Below, piece by piece: positions 45,713 to 52,696 of a stretch of DNA of 64,000 nt. Every line of letters starts with the position of its first letter. Position 1 is the stretch's first letter. The notes under the pieces were generated by a model. The model saw only the letters and a program-made list of their open reading frames with translations. It ran no database searches and was not told the origin of the DNA. The stretch is from Clostridiales bacterium (GTDB taxonomy: Bacteria; Bacillota; Clostridia; Oscillospirales; CAG-272). Both the position numbers and the translations under genes were made by a program. Location: positions 1 to 64,000 of the forward strand of contig DPGK01000004.1 in the NCBI GenBank assembly GCA_003523225.1, given 5' to 3'.

Positions 45713-45743
45713 CAGCCGGGATACTTCATAAGTCTCCCGGCTG
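45713..45743 (-). promoter_or_regulatory. Attenuator-like hairpin upstream of metY
   Basis: On the minus strand CAGCCGGGA pairs with TCCCGGCTG around a 13-base loop. The 5' arm can instead pair with CTCCCGGC inside the end of the leader-peptide gene (45785-45792), so the two structures exclude each other. The sequence after it, AATTTAATAAT, is a poor T-run, so it may act on transcription weakly or hide the next ribosome binding site. Confidence 0.55.
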
Positions 45744-45762
45744 ATTGCGGTGGTAAAGCACT

Positions 45763-45891
45763 TCAGTGAGCGTGCCTGTTACCTGCCGGGAGGATAGGTG
45801 CTGCGCACGGTTGGGAGCACAGCGCGGCAAGGCGCATACACATCTGCATGCACACAGACATATTCATGCTTTGACAATTGTGCTGTGCCAT
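45763..45891 (-). CDS. Met/Cys-rich 42-residue leader peptide
   Basis: This small gene starts with ATG placed nine bases after AAGGAGG, one of the best ribosome binding sites here. It is the first ORF after a consensus promoter. The product has six Met and five Cys (C6, C14, C18, C25, C29). In the run MNMSVCMQMCM (residues 9-19) seven of eleven residues are Met or Cys. That is the composition expected of an attenuator leader peptide read during Met or Cys shortage, and the gene downstream makes homocysteine. The alternative is a small Cys-rich metal-binding peptide or peptide natural product; no modifying enzyme is adjacent. Confidence 0.7.
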   Translation of the reverse strand: MAQHNCQSMNMSVCMQMCMRLAALCSQPCAAPILPAGNRHAH

Positions 45892-45921
45892 GTCGGCTGC
45901 CTCCTTACCTTTGATGTATTG

Positions 45922-45950
45922 ATTATACACCCGGACGGAGTATTTGTCAA
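45922..45950 (-). promoter_or_regulatory. Consensus promoter for leader peptide and metY
   Basis: On the minus strand TTGACA and TATAAT are perfect and spaced 17 bp. Transcription would start near 45915, about 25 bp before the leader-peptide ATG. The -35 box lies inside an inverted repeat. Confidence 0.93.
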
Positions 45951-45969
45951 ATACCGTATGTTAATACTC
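45938..45969. promoter_or_regulatory. Candidate LysR operator over the metY promoter
   Basis: Two nested inverted repeats are seen: GTATTT-GTC-AAATAC (45940-45954), which covers the -35 box, and GAGTATT (45938-45944) with AATACTC (45963-45969). A LysR regulator gene ends 20 bp upstream, so control by that protein is plausible. Confidence 0.6.
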
Positions 45970-45989
45970 AGTAATAGGTTCAGCCTATA

Positions 45990-46928
45990 TCAGGAATCTG
46001 CGGATACGACATTCTGATTCAGGTATTTGTCAATTTCCTTTATATAAAGCTCTCCCATTTTACTGAGGATCATGTTTTTCTTCACAATATATCCTATCTC
46101 CATCCGGCTTCCGACGGTATTCGCGTCTGTTTCAAACGGAACGGCAATGTAATCCGAACCGTTCAGCTCCTCGCATATGATGCCGGAGCACAGGGTGTAT
46201 CCGTTCAGCCCCACCATTAAATTCAGCATTGTGGCGCGGTCGGTTGCTTTGATCGTGCGCGGATATTCATTGGTGCAGAGTATTTCTTCGGCAAAGTAAA
46301 ACGACCCTCCGGCGCCCTGCTCGAAGGACAGGCAGGGGTAATCGGCAAGCTCCTCAAAGCGGATCGACTTGTGCCCCGCAAGCGGATGACCTTTCCAAAG
46401 ATATACATAGGCGTCGCACTCTATCAGCTTGTGAAATTCAAGATTGTTTGTGCGCAGCAGCTTTTCGATCGCCATGCGGTTGAAATCGCTGAGATACAAA
46501 ATGCCTATCTCACTTTTTGAGGTGAATACATCGTCAATAACATCCTTGGTTTTGGTCTCCCGGACGGCGAACTCGTATTCCTCGGTGTTGAACTGCTTCA
46601 CCATCTCGACGAAGCTCTTGACTGCAAATGAATAGTGCTGGCAGGAGACGCCGAACTTCTTTTTTCGTTTGCCCAATCTGCCGTATTTATCCACCAGTAT
46701 CTCGTACTGATGATACACCTGTCTTGCGTAGGTAATGAATTCAAGACCGTCGTTTGTAAGCGATACTCCGCGTCCGCTGCGGTGAAATATCGTGATCCCC
46801 AGCTCCTTTTCCAGCTCCTGCATGGAGCCGGTAAGTGAGGGCTGTGCCACATACAGAACCTCCGCCGCTTTGTTGAGCGATCCAGTTTCCGATATGGTGA
46901 TTGCGTAGTGCAACTGCTGCAAGGTCAT
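45990..46928 (-). CDS. LysR-family regulator, probable control of sulfur amino acid genes
   Basis: The 312-residue protein has the LysR helix-turn-helix (MTLQQLHYAITISETGSLNKAAEVLYVAQPSLTGSMQELEKELG; FHRSGRGVSLTNDGLEF). An effector-binding domain of two Rossmann-like halves follows (YEFAVRETKTKDVIDDVFTSKSEIGILYL; ATMLNLMVGLNGYTLCSG). It is placed directly upstream of metY on the same strand, and relatives such as CmbR control Met/Cys genes with O-acetylserine or homocysteine as signal. The start is the ATG after ACGGAGG; a longer frame running into the promoter region is rejected. The effector is inferred from context only. Confidence 0.85.
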   Translation of the reverse strand: MTLQQLHYAITISETGSLNKAAEVLYVAQPSLTGSMQELEKELGITIFHRSGRGVSLTNDGLEFITYARQVYHQYEILVDKYGRLGKRKKKFGVSCQHYSFAVKSFVEMVKQFNTEEYEFAVRETKTKDVIDDVFTSKSEIGILYLSDFNRMAIEKLLRTNNLEFHKLIECDAYVYLWKGHPLAGHKSIRFEELADYPCLSFEQGAGGSFYFAEEILCTNEYPRTIKATDRATMLNLMVGLNGYTLCSGIICEELNGSDYIAVPFETDANTVGSRMEIGYIVKKNMILSKMGELYIKEIDKYLNQNVVSADS

Positions 46929-47076
46929 GTTTTTGCCTCCGTTTATTATGAAAAATAGGAGCGTATCACATTCCGTGTAAAGTGTTGCACCGGGAATTGT
47001 TGCTCCGGTTGCAGCTTTGACGGTTGTGTGTATGAGCAAAATAATTGAGGTACCGACGAATGATAGAGAATGTCCA

Positions 47077-47105
47077 ACTATACCATAAACCGTTCCGATT
47101 GTCAA
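47077..47105 (-). promoter_or_regulatory. Promoter of the LysR gene
   Basis: On the minus strand TTGACA and TATAGT are separated by 17 bp. The 5' untranslated region is about 145 nt. Confidence 0.85.
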
Positions 47106-47157
47106 GCCGATGAGATCAAAAACAATTAAATTATTGTGAATATTTCGCTGTTGCCTC

Positions 47158-47186
47158 TTGAAAATCTACTAAATATATGGTATTAT
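47158..47186 (+). promoter_or_regulatory. Promoter of the Rrf2 gene
   Basis: TTGAAA and TATTAT are separated by 17 bp, some 40 bp before the start. It is divergent from the LysR promoter at 47077-47105, so both may share a control region. Confidence 0.75.
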
Positions 47187-47224
47187 AGGGTTATGAAAAA
47201 AACACACATGAGAGGTAATTGATT

Positions 47225-47662
47225 TTGTTTATTTCAACCAAAGGACGGTATGCGCTGCGTATGCTGATCGACTTGTCCGAGCATCAGGATGACGGCTATG
47301 TGGCGCTGAAGGATATAGCGGAACGTCAGAACATTTCAAAAAAATATCTTGAGCAGATCGTTCCCCTGTTCAACAAGACCGACATTCTGAGAACCAACCG
47401 CGGGTTTAACGGTGGGTATCGGCTTGCCCAGTCTCCGGATAAGTATAAGGTGGGAGATATACTCCGTATCACGGAGGGAAGTCTTGCTCCGGTCTCATGC
47501 CTTGAGCATACCCCCATTGAGTGCGAGCGGTGCGAGGAATGCCCCACGCTGCCTGTATGGCAGGGGCTTTACCGAGTTATCAATGAGTATCTTGACGGAA
47601 TAACGCTTCAGGATATAATTGATCAGCAAAAAGAGCGAGGAATAAACGACTATACTATATAA
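47225..47662 (+). CDS. Rrf2-family regulator with four-Cys cluster
   Basis: The 145-residue protein has the Rrf2 winged helix (FISTKGRYALRMLIDLSEH; ALKDIAERQNISKKYLEQIVPLF; LRTNRGFNGGYRLA). A Cys-rich segment follows, C-X7-C-X2-C-X2-C in SCLEHTPIECERCEECPTLP. IscR and related sensors use three Cys here for a 2Fe-2S cluster; CymR, the cysteine regulator, lacks them. It may sense Fe-S status or sulfur supply. The start is probably the second TTG (47225), nine bases after AGAGG; a TTG two codons earlier is too close. Confidence 0.85.
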   Translation: MFISTKGRYALRMLIDLSEHQDDGYVALKDIAERQNISKKYLEQIVPLFNKTDILRTNRGFNGGYRLAQSPDKYKVGDILRITEGSLAPVSCLEHTPIECERCEECPTLPVWQGLYRVINEYLDGITLQDIIDQQKERGINDYTI

Positions 47663-47673
47663 AATCCGTATAA

Positions 47674-47708
47674 AAAAGGGGCGTGCCTATCAGGCAAAGC
47701 CCCTTTTG
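47674..47708. terminator. Bidirectional terminator between the Rrf2 and DUF2318 genes
   Basis: AAAAGGGGC and GCCCCTTTT form a 9-bp stem whose A/T ends serve both strands; the two genes converge on it. A second hairpin (GAAGAAC/GTTCTTC) follows at 47717-47755. Confidence 0.85.
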
Positions 47709-47788
47709 GTGATTGGGGAAGAACTGCGTATTGCAGAACGCATAGCTGTTCTTCACTGAGGTGAGGCGTGGGATCGGATGCGGCAGGT

Positions 47789-48313
47789 TTACCAGGAGGA
47801 TTTCCAGTTTGAAAAAATTATCCGGGAGGATTCCAAAAAATCATACGGTATCAGAATGCTGTCGTCTGTAACGGTTTTATTCGAAGCTGGTATCGGATAC
47901 GGAATGCAGCCACCGCTTTCACCGCCGATCTGATCGGCAGTGAAGCGGTTTCCACAGTTCTGGCATACAAGAGCTTTACCCTCCTGCTTGTAATACCCGC
48001 GTCCTGAGTCGTAACATATCCGGCAGGTGTTGAAGGCGGTGCGTATTTTGCCGTTGCTATCCCTGACGGCAATTACCTCCATCTGGGTGCCGTTTACGGT
48101 GACGGGATAAAATTTTGCCGTTTCGGTAATTTCGCTTATCGGAATTATCAGATTTTCTCCGGTTTCTACCGACTGCATTTCCTGAGTTCCGTCCGTTTTT
48201 CCGGATGAATTTTCTTCCGAGCATGCGCATAGCGAAAGTAGCAGCGCCGATGCTAAAAGCATTGCCGACAAACAACGGCTGAGTGTCTTTTGACCCAAGA
48301 CCTTCTTTGACAT
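47789..48313 (-). CDS. DUF2318-like lipoprotein with paired CxxC motifs
   Basis: The 174-residue protein has a lipoprotein-type signal (LLLSLCAC-SEE). Its body matches, by pattern, the DUF2318 family: NTCRICYDSGRGYYKQEGKALVCQNCGNRFTADQIG then GGCIPYPI. The two Cys-X2-Cys pairs probably hold an Fe-S cluster or metal. DUF2318 proteins are usually found with iron or heavy-metal transport and with HMA-domain membrane proteins. Here the upstream gene is only an HMA fragment, so the partner may be lost. AAAGGATAA overlaps that fragment's stop codon. Confidence 0.75.
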   Translation of the reverse strand: MSKKVLGQKTLSRCLSAMLLASALLLSLCACSEENSSGKTDGTQEMQSVETGENLIIPISEITETAKFYPVTVNGTQMEVIAVRDSNGKIRTAFNTCRICYDSGRGYYKQEGKALVCQNCGNRFTADQIGGESGGCIPYPIPASNKTVTDDSILIPYDFLESSRIIFSNWKSSW

Positions 48314-48320
48314 TTTGTTG

Positions 48321-48458
48321 TTATCCTTTATCGCGGTAGTTTACCGTTGCGCTTTTTACTCCCCTCAGCGTATTCAGTTTCTTTTCGATCCGGTTCTGAC
48401 ACCCTATGCATGTCATATCCGATATGTATATCCGGATCGTTTGCACCTTGAGACTCAT
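48321..48458 (-). pseudogene. Truncated heavy-metal-associated (HMA) domain gene
   Basis: The 45-codon frame has a perfect metal-binding start: MTCIGCQNRIEKKL then LRGVKSATVNY. It stops after RDKG, about two thirds of the way through an HMA fold, without the second helix and last strand. Relatives usually continue into a full HMA domain, often fused to a TauE/SafE/DsbD-like membrane protein. AAGGA precedes the ATG. It may be the remnant of an internal deletion, or a very short metallochaperone still made; the intact MTCxGC motif leaves that open. Confidence 0.65.
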
Positions 48459-48969
48459 GATATAGTATCCTTATCCTCTGCATATTTCATATTGCGCCTA
48501 TGCGTTTGATATGTTTATTATACAAGAGATAAAGCACTTTTTCAATAGCCGGAGAAAAAATTCAAAAAATATTCAGAAAGAAGCCGAGGGGAAATTGCTT
48601 GTCCGTACAATTTTATTATTTCCGGTGACGAGGCTTGCGTGAGATACGGATCAAGGCTCGTTTTACTGCGACGGACGCTAAAAGTGCTCATATTTTATTT
48701 TGTCTATTGACAAAGCCTATACAGTCGGTTATAATACTAATCAAACACATGGGCTGAATATAAATGGGATTATTATGCAGCTATTGGAATATCGCGCCGT
48801 GTGTTTTATTTATTTAACGGAAATTAATGGTGCGCGCAAAACGGACTGACATAACATTTAGAATGATGTTTGTGTGGGCGCGGCTGCGGATGCTGGTCCT
48901 TTGCTCTCGGCAAAGACGGCGTGGAGTCGAAAAGCCGGAAACATATCCGACATTATCAGGAGATAATTA
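48459..48969 (+). other. Intergenic region with the long mnmA leader
   Basis: No gene is evident. The left half is AT-rich. The mnmA promoter lies at 48707-48735, leaving about 230 nt of 5' untranslated RNA that holds a small hairpin (CTTTG-N7-CAAAG near 48898-48916). Its function is unknown. Confidence 0.5.
48707..48735 (+). promoter_or_regulatory. Consensus promoter of mnmA
   Basis: TTGACA and TATAAT match the consensus exactly with a 17-bp spacer. Confidence 0.9.
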
Positions 48970-50043
48970 ATGAATAAAAAAGCAATAATCGCCATGAGCG
49001 GCGGCGTTGATTCAAGTGTGGCGGCGCTGCTTATGAAGGAACAGGGATATGACTGCATCGGCGCGACCATGAAGCTGTTCCGCAACGAAGATATCGGAGT
49101 CCCGCGTGAGCATTCCTGCTGCTCGCTTGACGATGTAGAGGACGCGCGGAGCGTAGCATATAAATTGGGCATACCCTACTATGTTTTCAATTTTTCCGAC
49201 CGCTTCAGGGAGGAGGTCATAGACCGTTTTGTGTGTGCATATGAAAACGGAAGGACGCCCAATCCATGCATTGACTGCAATCGGTATCTTAAATTTGACA
49301 AGCTGTATCAGCGGGCAAGTGAGCTTGGCTGCGACTGTGTGGCGACCGGGCATTATGCGCGCATAGAACGGGACGAAACATCCGGCAGGTATCTGCTTAA
49401 AAAGGCAGTTGATGCCGATAAGGATCAGAGCTATGTGCTTTACTCGATGTCACAGGAACAGCTTGCGCACACCCGGTTCCCCCTTGGCGGGATGACGAAG
49501 CCGGAGGTGCGGCGCATCGCCGAGGCACAGGGATTTGTCAATGCGCGCAAGCATGACAGCCAGGATATCTGCTTTGTGCAGGACGGCAATTACAGCGGAT
49601 TTATCGAGCAACACACCGGAAAAAAATACCCCGAGGGGAATTTCATTGACACCTCGGGCAATATCCTCGGCAGACACCGCGGAATTATTCATTATACTGT
49701 CGGTCAGCGCAAAGGTCTGGGACTTGCCTTTGCCGCTCCAATGTACGTCTGTGCGGTAAATGCGGAGGATAATACCGTAACGCTTGGCAGAAATGACGAG
49801 CTGTTCAGCAAAAAGCTGATTGCAAAGGATATAAATCTTATCTCCCGTGCCTCAATCTACGAGCCTTTGCGGGTAAAGGCAAAGATACGTTACCGTCAGG
49901 CGGAGCAGTGGGCGACAGCCGTTCAGCTTGACGGGGATACGCTTGAGGTCGAATTTGACGAGCCTCAGCGTGCAATAACCAGGGGACAGGCAGTTGTTCT
50001 TTACGACGGAGACACGGTGGTCGGCGGAGGCACGATCCAGTAA
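48970..50043 (+). CDS. mnmA: tRNA-specific 2-thiouridylase MnmA
   Basis: The 357-residue enzyme adds sulfur to U34 of tRNAs for Lys, Glu and Gln using ATP and persulfide sulfur. It has the PP-loop SGGVDSS (residues 10-16), catalytic cysteines C103 in CIDCNRYLKF and C201 in DSQDICF, and the C-terminal beta barrel. Its position two genes from an Rrf2 regulator places another sulfur-using enzyme in this island. AGGAGA lies nine bases before the ATG. Confidence 0.96.
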   Translation: MNKKAIIAMSGGVDSSVAALLMKEQGYDCIGATMKLFRNEDIGVPREHSCCSLDDVEDARSVAYKLGIPYYVFNFSDRFREEVIDRFVCAYENGRTPNPCIDCNRYLKFDKLYQRASELGCDCVATGHYARIERDETSGRYLLKKAVDADKDQSYVLYSMSQEQLAHTRFPLGGMTKPEVRRIAEAQGFVNARKHDSQDICFVQDGNYSGFIEQHTGKKYPEGNFIDTSGNILGRHRGIIHYTVGQRKGLGLAFAAPMYVCAVNAEDNTVTLGRNDELFSKKLIAKDINLISRASIYEPLRVKAKIRYRQAEQWATAVQLDGDTLEVEFDEPQRAITRGQAVVLYDGDTVVGGGTIQ

Positions 50044-50545
50044 GGCTTCGTCCCACAAGACCGGGTATAAGACCCGCAGAATGAGCGTTTGCCCCGCCAA
50101 ATATATCTATTGCTTCATAACTCAGCCGGAGTGATTTTTTACAATCCGGTGGGCCATGAGGCATATTTTTTATTTTGGTGCTGATTTAATGGGAAAACAT
50201 TATTTTTGCTGTAATTATGCGATATGATTTTACATTGATAGAAATAAAAATACAATTATGCCGCAGACAAAAGAATCTGCCTCAGTAATTTACAATTAAA
50301 AAATATTTTTCATTAAAAGCTCATATATACTTGACAAAAAAGGATTGTCTGATATAATAGTAATGGGCAATATCAACAAGATTACGATATTGTAAAAATC
50401 AGACGAGGTAAGTGACAGATGGAGAATACAGCACCGCCTGACAATTAAGCCGGAGTGCGCCGCAAAACGGCTTACTCGGGAGAATCGCGCACACTAAGGA
50501 AACAGAAAAAATTAAACAAAACAAAAAGGAGTACATCATGAAAAA
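50044..50545 (+). other. Intergenic region with structured leader
   Basis: Up to about 50330 the stretch is AT-rich with no gene. After the promoter at 50331-50358 come a hairpin (CAATATC/GATATTG, 50369-50393) and a two-part stem near 50450-50482: GCCG-CAAAA-CGGC inside CCGGAGT/ACTCGG. The last lies about 55 nt before the start of the next gene and could be a regulatory RNA; I do not recognise the class. Confidence 0.4.
50331..50358 (+). promoter_or_regulatory. Promoter of the small secreted protein gene
   Basis: TTGACA and TATAAT are separated by 16 bp; the leader is about 180 nt. Confidence 0.85.
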
Positions 50546-51052
50546 ATGAAAAGGATCTTCGCGCTTATAATTACGTTTGCAGTACTTTCCTGCATCATGC
50601 TTCCTGTATACGCAGACGGTTTTTCATATTCACATAACTATTCAATAGTTCGAGCAACATATGAATATGAAGAATATTCATATTATGATAATGTCGCAGG
50701 CGCGTCTTACGCTTTTGCGGTGCACAGCTACCTCCACTCAAATTCTGTTTCTTTGGAAGGCATAGCGCAGAGCGATGACCATGAAGGTACGGAATATACT
50801 TGCGCAGTTGAGATAGCACGTAATGGGCGTTACGACGATGATCAATTTATAGTAATCGGACGATATGAAGACAAAAACGAGGTTGACTACGCAATAGTTC
50901 CTGAATTTGATCATGGCTTTCCTACAGATTTCTATGTGAGGTGTGGTGCTTCGGTTATCACCGATGGGTGGATGTCTCAGTATTATTTCTGGTGGGGATG
51001 GAAAAGTGATTATGGAATGATGACATTTCTGCCGGAAGAACCAGCGGAGTAA
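50546..51052 (+). CDS. Small secreted protein, unknown function
   Basis: I do not recognise this 168-residue protein. It begins with a signal peptide (MKRIFALIITFAVLSCIMLPVYA-DG) and has a Tyr-rich start (SYSHNYSIVRATYEYEEYSYYDN), then a compact acidic domain ending in Trp-rich YYFWWGWKSDYG. The best ribosome binding site (AAAAAGGAG) points to an ATG at 50538 that gives only Met-Lys-Lys before TGA; this gene's ATG overlaps that TGA. With one extra A in the six-A run the protein would start MKKMKRIF, so the run may be slippage-prone. Codon use is more AT-rich than in nearby genes. Confidence 0.65.
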   Translation: MKRIFALIITFAVLSCIMLPVYADGFSYSHNYSIVRATYEYEEYSYYDNVAGASYAFAVHSYLHSNSVSLEGIAQSDDHEGTEYTCAVEIARNGRYDDDQFIVIGRYEDKNEVDYAIVPEFDHGFPTDFYVRCGASVITDGWMSQYYFWWGWKSDYGMMTFLPEEPAE

Positions 51053-51190
51053 TATCGTACACTTTTTTAACTGACGTGTATCATAAACTGAATTATTTTA
51101 TGTGGATGCTGTCGAAGTATATTTTCCTTCCGAAAATGCCTGCAATGAATATGCATATGTAAAACAATAATTATCACCAGGAGGTTGGAT

Positions 51191-52558
51191 ATGAAAAAAA
51201 CAATGTCATTTTTGCTTTCACTTATCATCCTGCTCGGTGCGATGTCGCTTTGCTCCTGCACCGATGATGTGCCGCTGCCGCCTCCTCCGGTAACCACAGT
51301 CGGAGAGGGCGTCGGGACTGACGACCCGAATCTGCCCGACTACCTGAGAGACGGGACGGATCAGGTCATTGAAAACGGCTGGCTCGGATTTTTGACCGAC
51401 GGCGCATATATTGCCTGTATCGGTTCACCTTTGACTTTCAGGGGTTTATACGCAAAGATAAACCTCCGCACCGGCGGCATTACCACGCTGTGCGGACACG
51501 ATGTTTGTCCGACTGATTGCATATTTAGACCAGATTCGTTTGCTTCTCCGAGCAAGTTTTTTAAATTTGAAAACGGAAAGCTTTATTATGTATTGAGTAA
51601 CCCGCGGCGTGTGATGAGATTTGATATTGCAACTGGAACGCATGAAACGGTGTTTTCCTCCGGCGACTACAAGGATATTTCCGGCTTTCAGGATCCTCTG
51701 ATCTTCGGCAACGATATGTACTGTGTTTTCAATATTGCCAAAACAGAAAATCCAACCTCCGAGAAGGACTTTGACAATGTGTTCAGCCACATAGACCTGA
51801 GCACCGGAAAGCGCACCGACATTGTAACGCAGGAGCAGCTGCCGACAATGACTTATTACGACATTGCCGTTTTTGTTGAAGAAAATACGGTCGTGTTTGT
51901 TAACCCCAAGGGTGTGCTTTGGACTCTTGATATCAGCGGCGATCCGTCGTCCTATAAGGTGCTTGCCACCGGTGAGCCCGGAGATTATGCTCACAGCGAC
52001 GCTTTCGGACTTTATTATCACGATGGGTGGGTATATTATATTGCATATGATGAAGGCGTTGTGCCAAGCGCTTTAACTGACCTTTCGCGCGTGTGGCGCG
52101 TCAGGGTAGACGGCAGCGCAAAGGAATGCCTGAACCCCGGGGACAGCTTTTACGCACACAGAATATACGTGACCAACAATTACGTATACTACATACCTTC
52201 ACACTTCCAGCCCGGCGGAACACGTGAAAACAAGCTGTTGAGCGTCTGGCGAATGAAGCATGACGGAAGCGGGAACGAGCCCGTTATCGACGGTATTGAT
52301 TTTTCACGCGAGTACGGCGACCTGCTAAAAAACGGGGCTTACGGCGTACAGCGTATGATGCTGGCAAACGGAAAGCTGTATATGTCTGTCATGTCGTCAG
52401 TTTCAGAGGGTGACAGGATTCACGGTTATACAACGTTATTCAACGGTTTTTCTCTGATAGAATATTCTCTTGAGGACGGTAGTTACAGAATGATCACCGA
52501 TTCCAAAACATGGAAGGACGGTAAGTATTCCAGCGGCGTCATAAGACCGAACAAATAA
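51191..52558 (+). CDS. Lipoprotein with beta-propeller-like repeats (DUF5050-like)
   Basis: The 455-residue protein has a lipoprotein signal (SLCSC-TDD, Cys near residue 23), a Pro/Thr-rich spacer, then WLGFLTDGAYIAC and several blades with YYV, YYIAYDEG, NYVYYIPS and NGKLYMS strands. It looks like the DUF5050-type propeller lipoproteins common in gut Clostridia, which is from memory. A shared CxxxxCPTDC motif (LCGHDVCPTDC) also occurs in the lipoprotein at 55184. The start is the ATG six bases after GGAGG. Confidence 0.65.
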   Translation: MKKTMSFLLSLIILLGAMSLCSCTDDVPLPPPPVTTVGEGVGTDDPNLPDYLRDGTDQVIENGWLGFLTDGAYIACIGSPLTFRGLYAKINLRTGGITTLCGHDVCPTDCIFRPDSFASPSKFFKFENGKLYYVLSNPRRVMRFDIATGTHETVFSSGDYKDISGFQDPLIFGNDMYCVFNIAKTENPTSEKDFDNVFSHIDLSTGKRTDIVTQEQLPTMTYYDIAVFVEENTVVFVNPKGVLWTLDISGDPSSYKVLATGEPGDYAHSDAFGLYYHDGWVYYIAYDEGVVPSALTDLSRVWRVRVDGSAKECLNPGDSFYAHRIYVTNNYVYYIPSHFQPGGTRENKLLSVWRMKHDGSGNEPVIDGIDFSREYGDLLKNGAYGVQRMMLANGKLYMSVMSSVSEGDRIHGYTTLFNGFSLIEYSLEDGSYRMITDSKTWKDGKYSSGVIRPNK

Positions 52559-52647
52559 TTCAGGCACAGTTGTTCTTTCGGAGTTGCCTGACGGAACATA
52601 AAACAGTTATATTACTCTTACGAGGCGGCATTACCGCTCAATTCAAG

Positions 52648-52674
52648 GGGGCTGTCGCATAAAGCGACAGCCCC
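52648..52674 (+). terminator. Hairpin between lipoprotein and permease genes
   Basis: GGGGCTGTCGC and GCGACAGCCCC form a perfect 11-bp stem with loop ATAAA. It covaries with the rplQ terminator (29780) but has no T-run, and the next start codon is 22 bp away. Confidence 0.6.
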
Positions 52675-52696
52675 TGTGACGCTTAATGGAGATATT

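Noticed and set aside
45556-45915. SAM (S-box) or T-box riboswitch upstream of metY
   Set aside because: No S-box core elements or T-box sequence (TGGNACCGCG-like) are seen; the leader instead holds small ORFs and one main hairpin.
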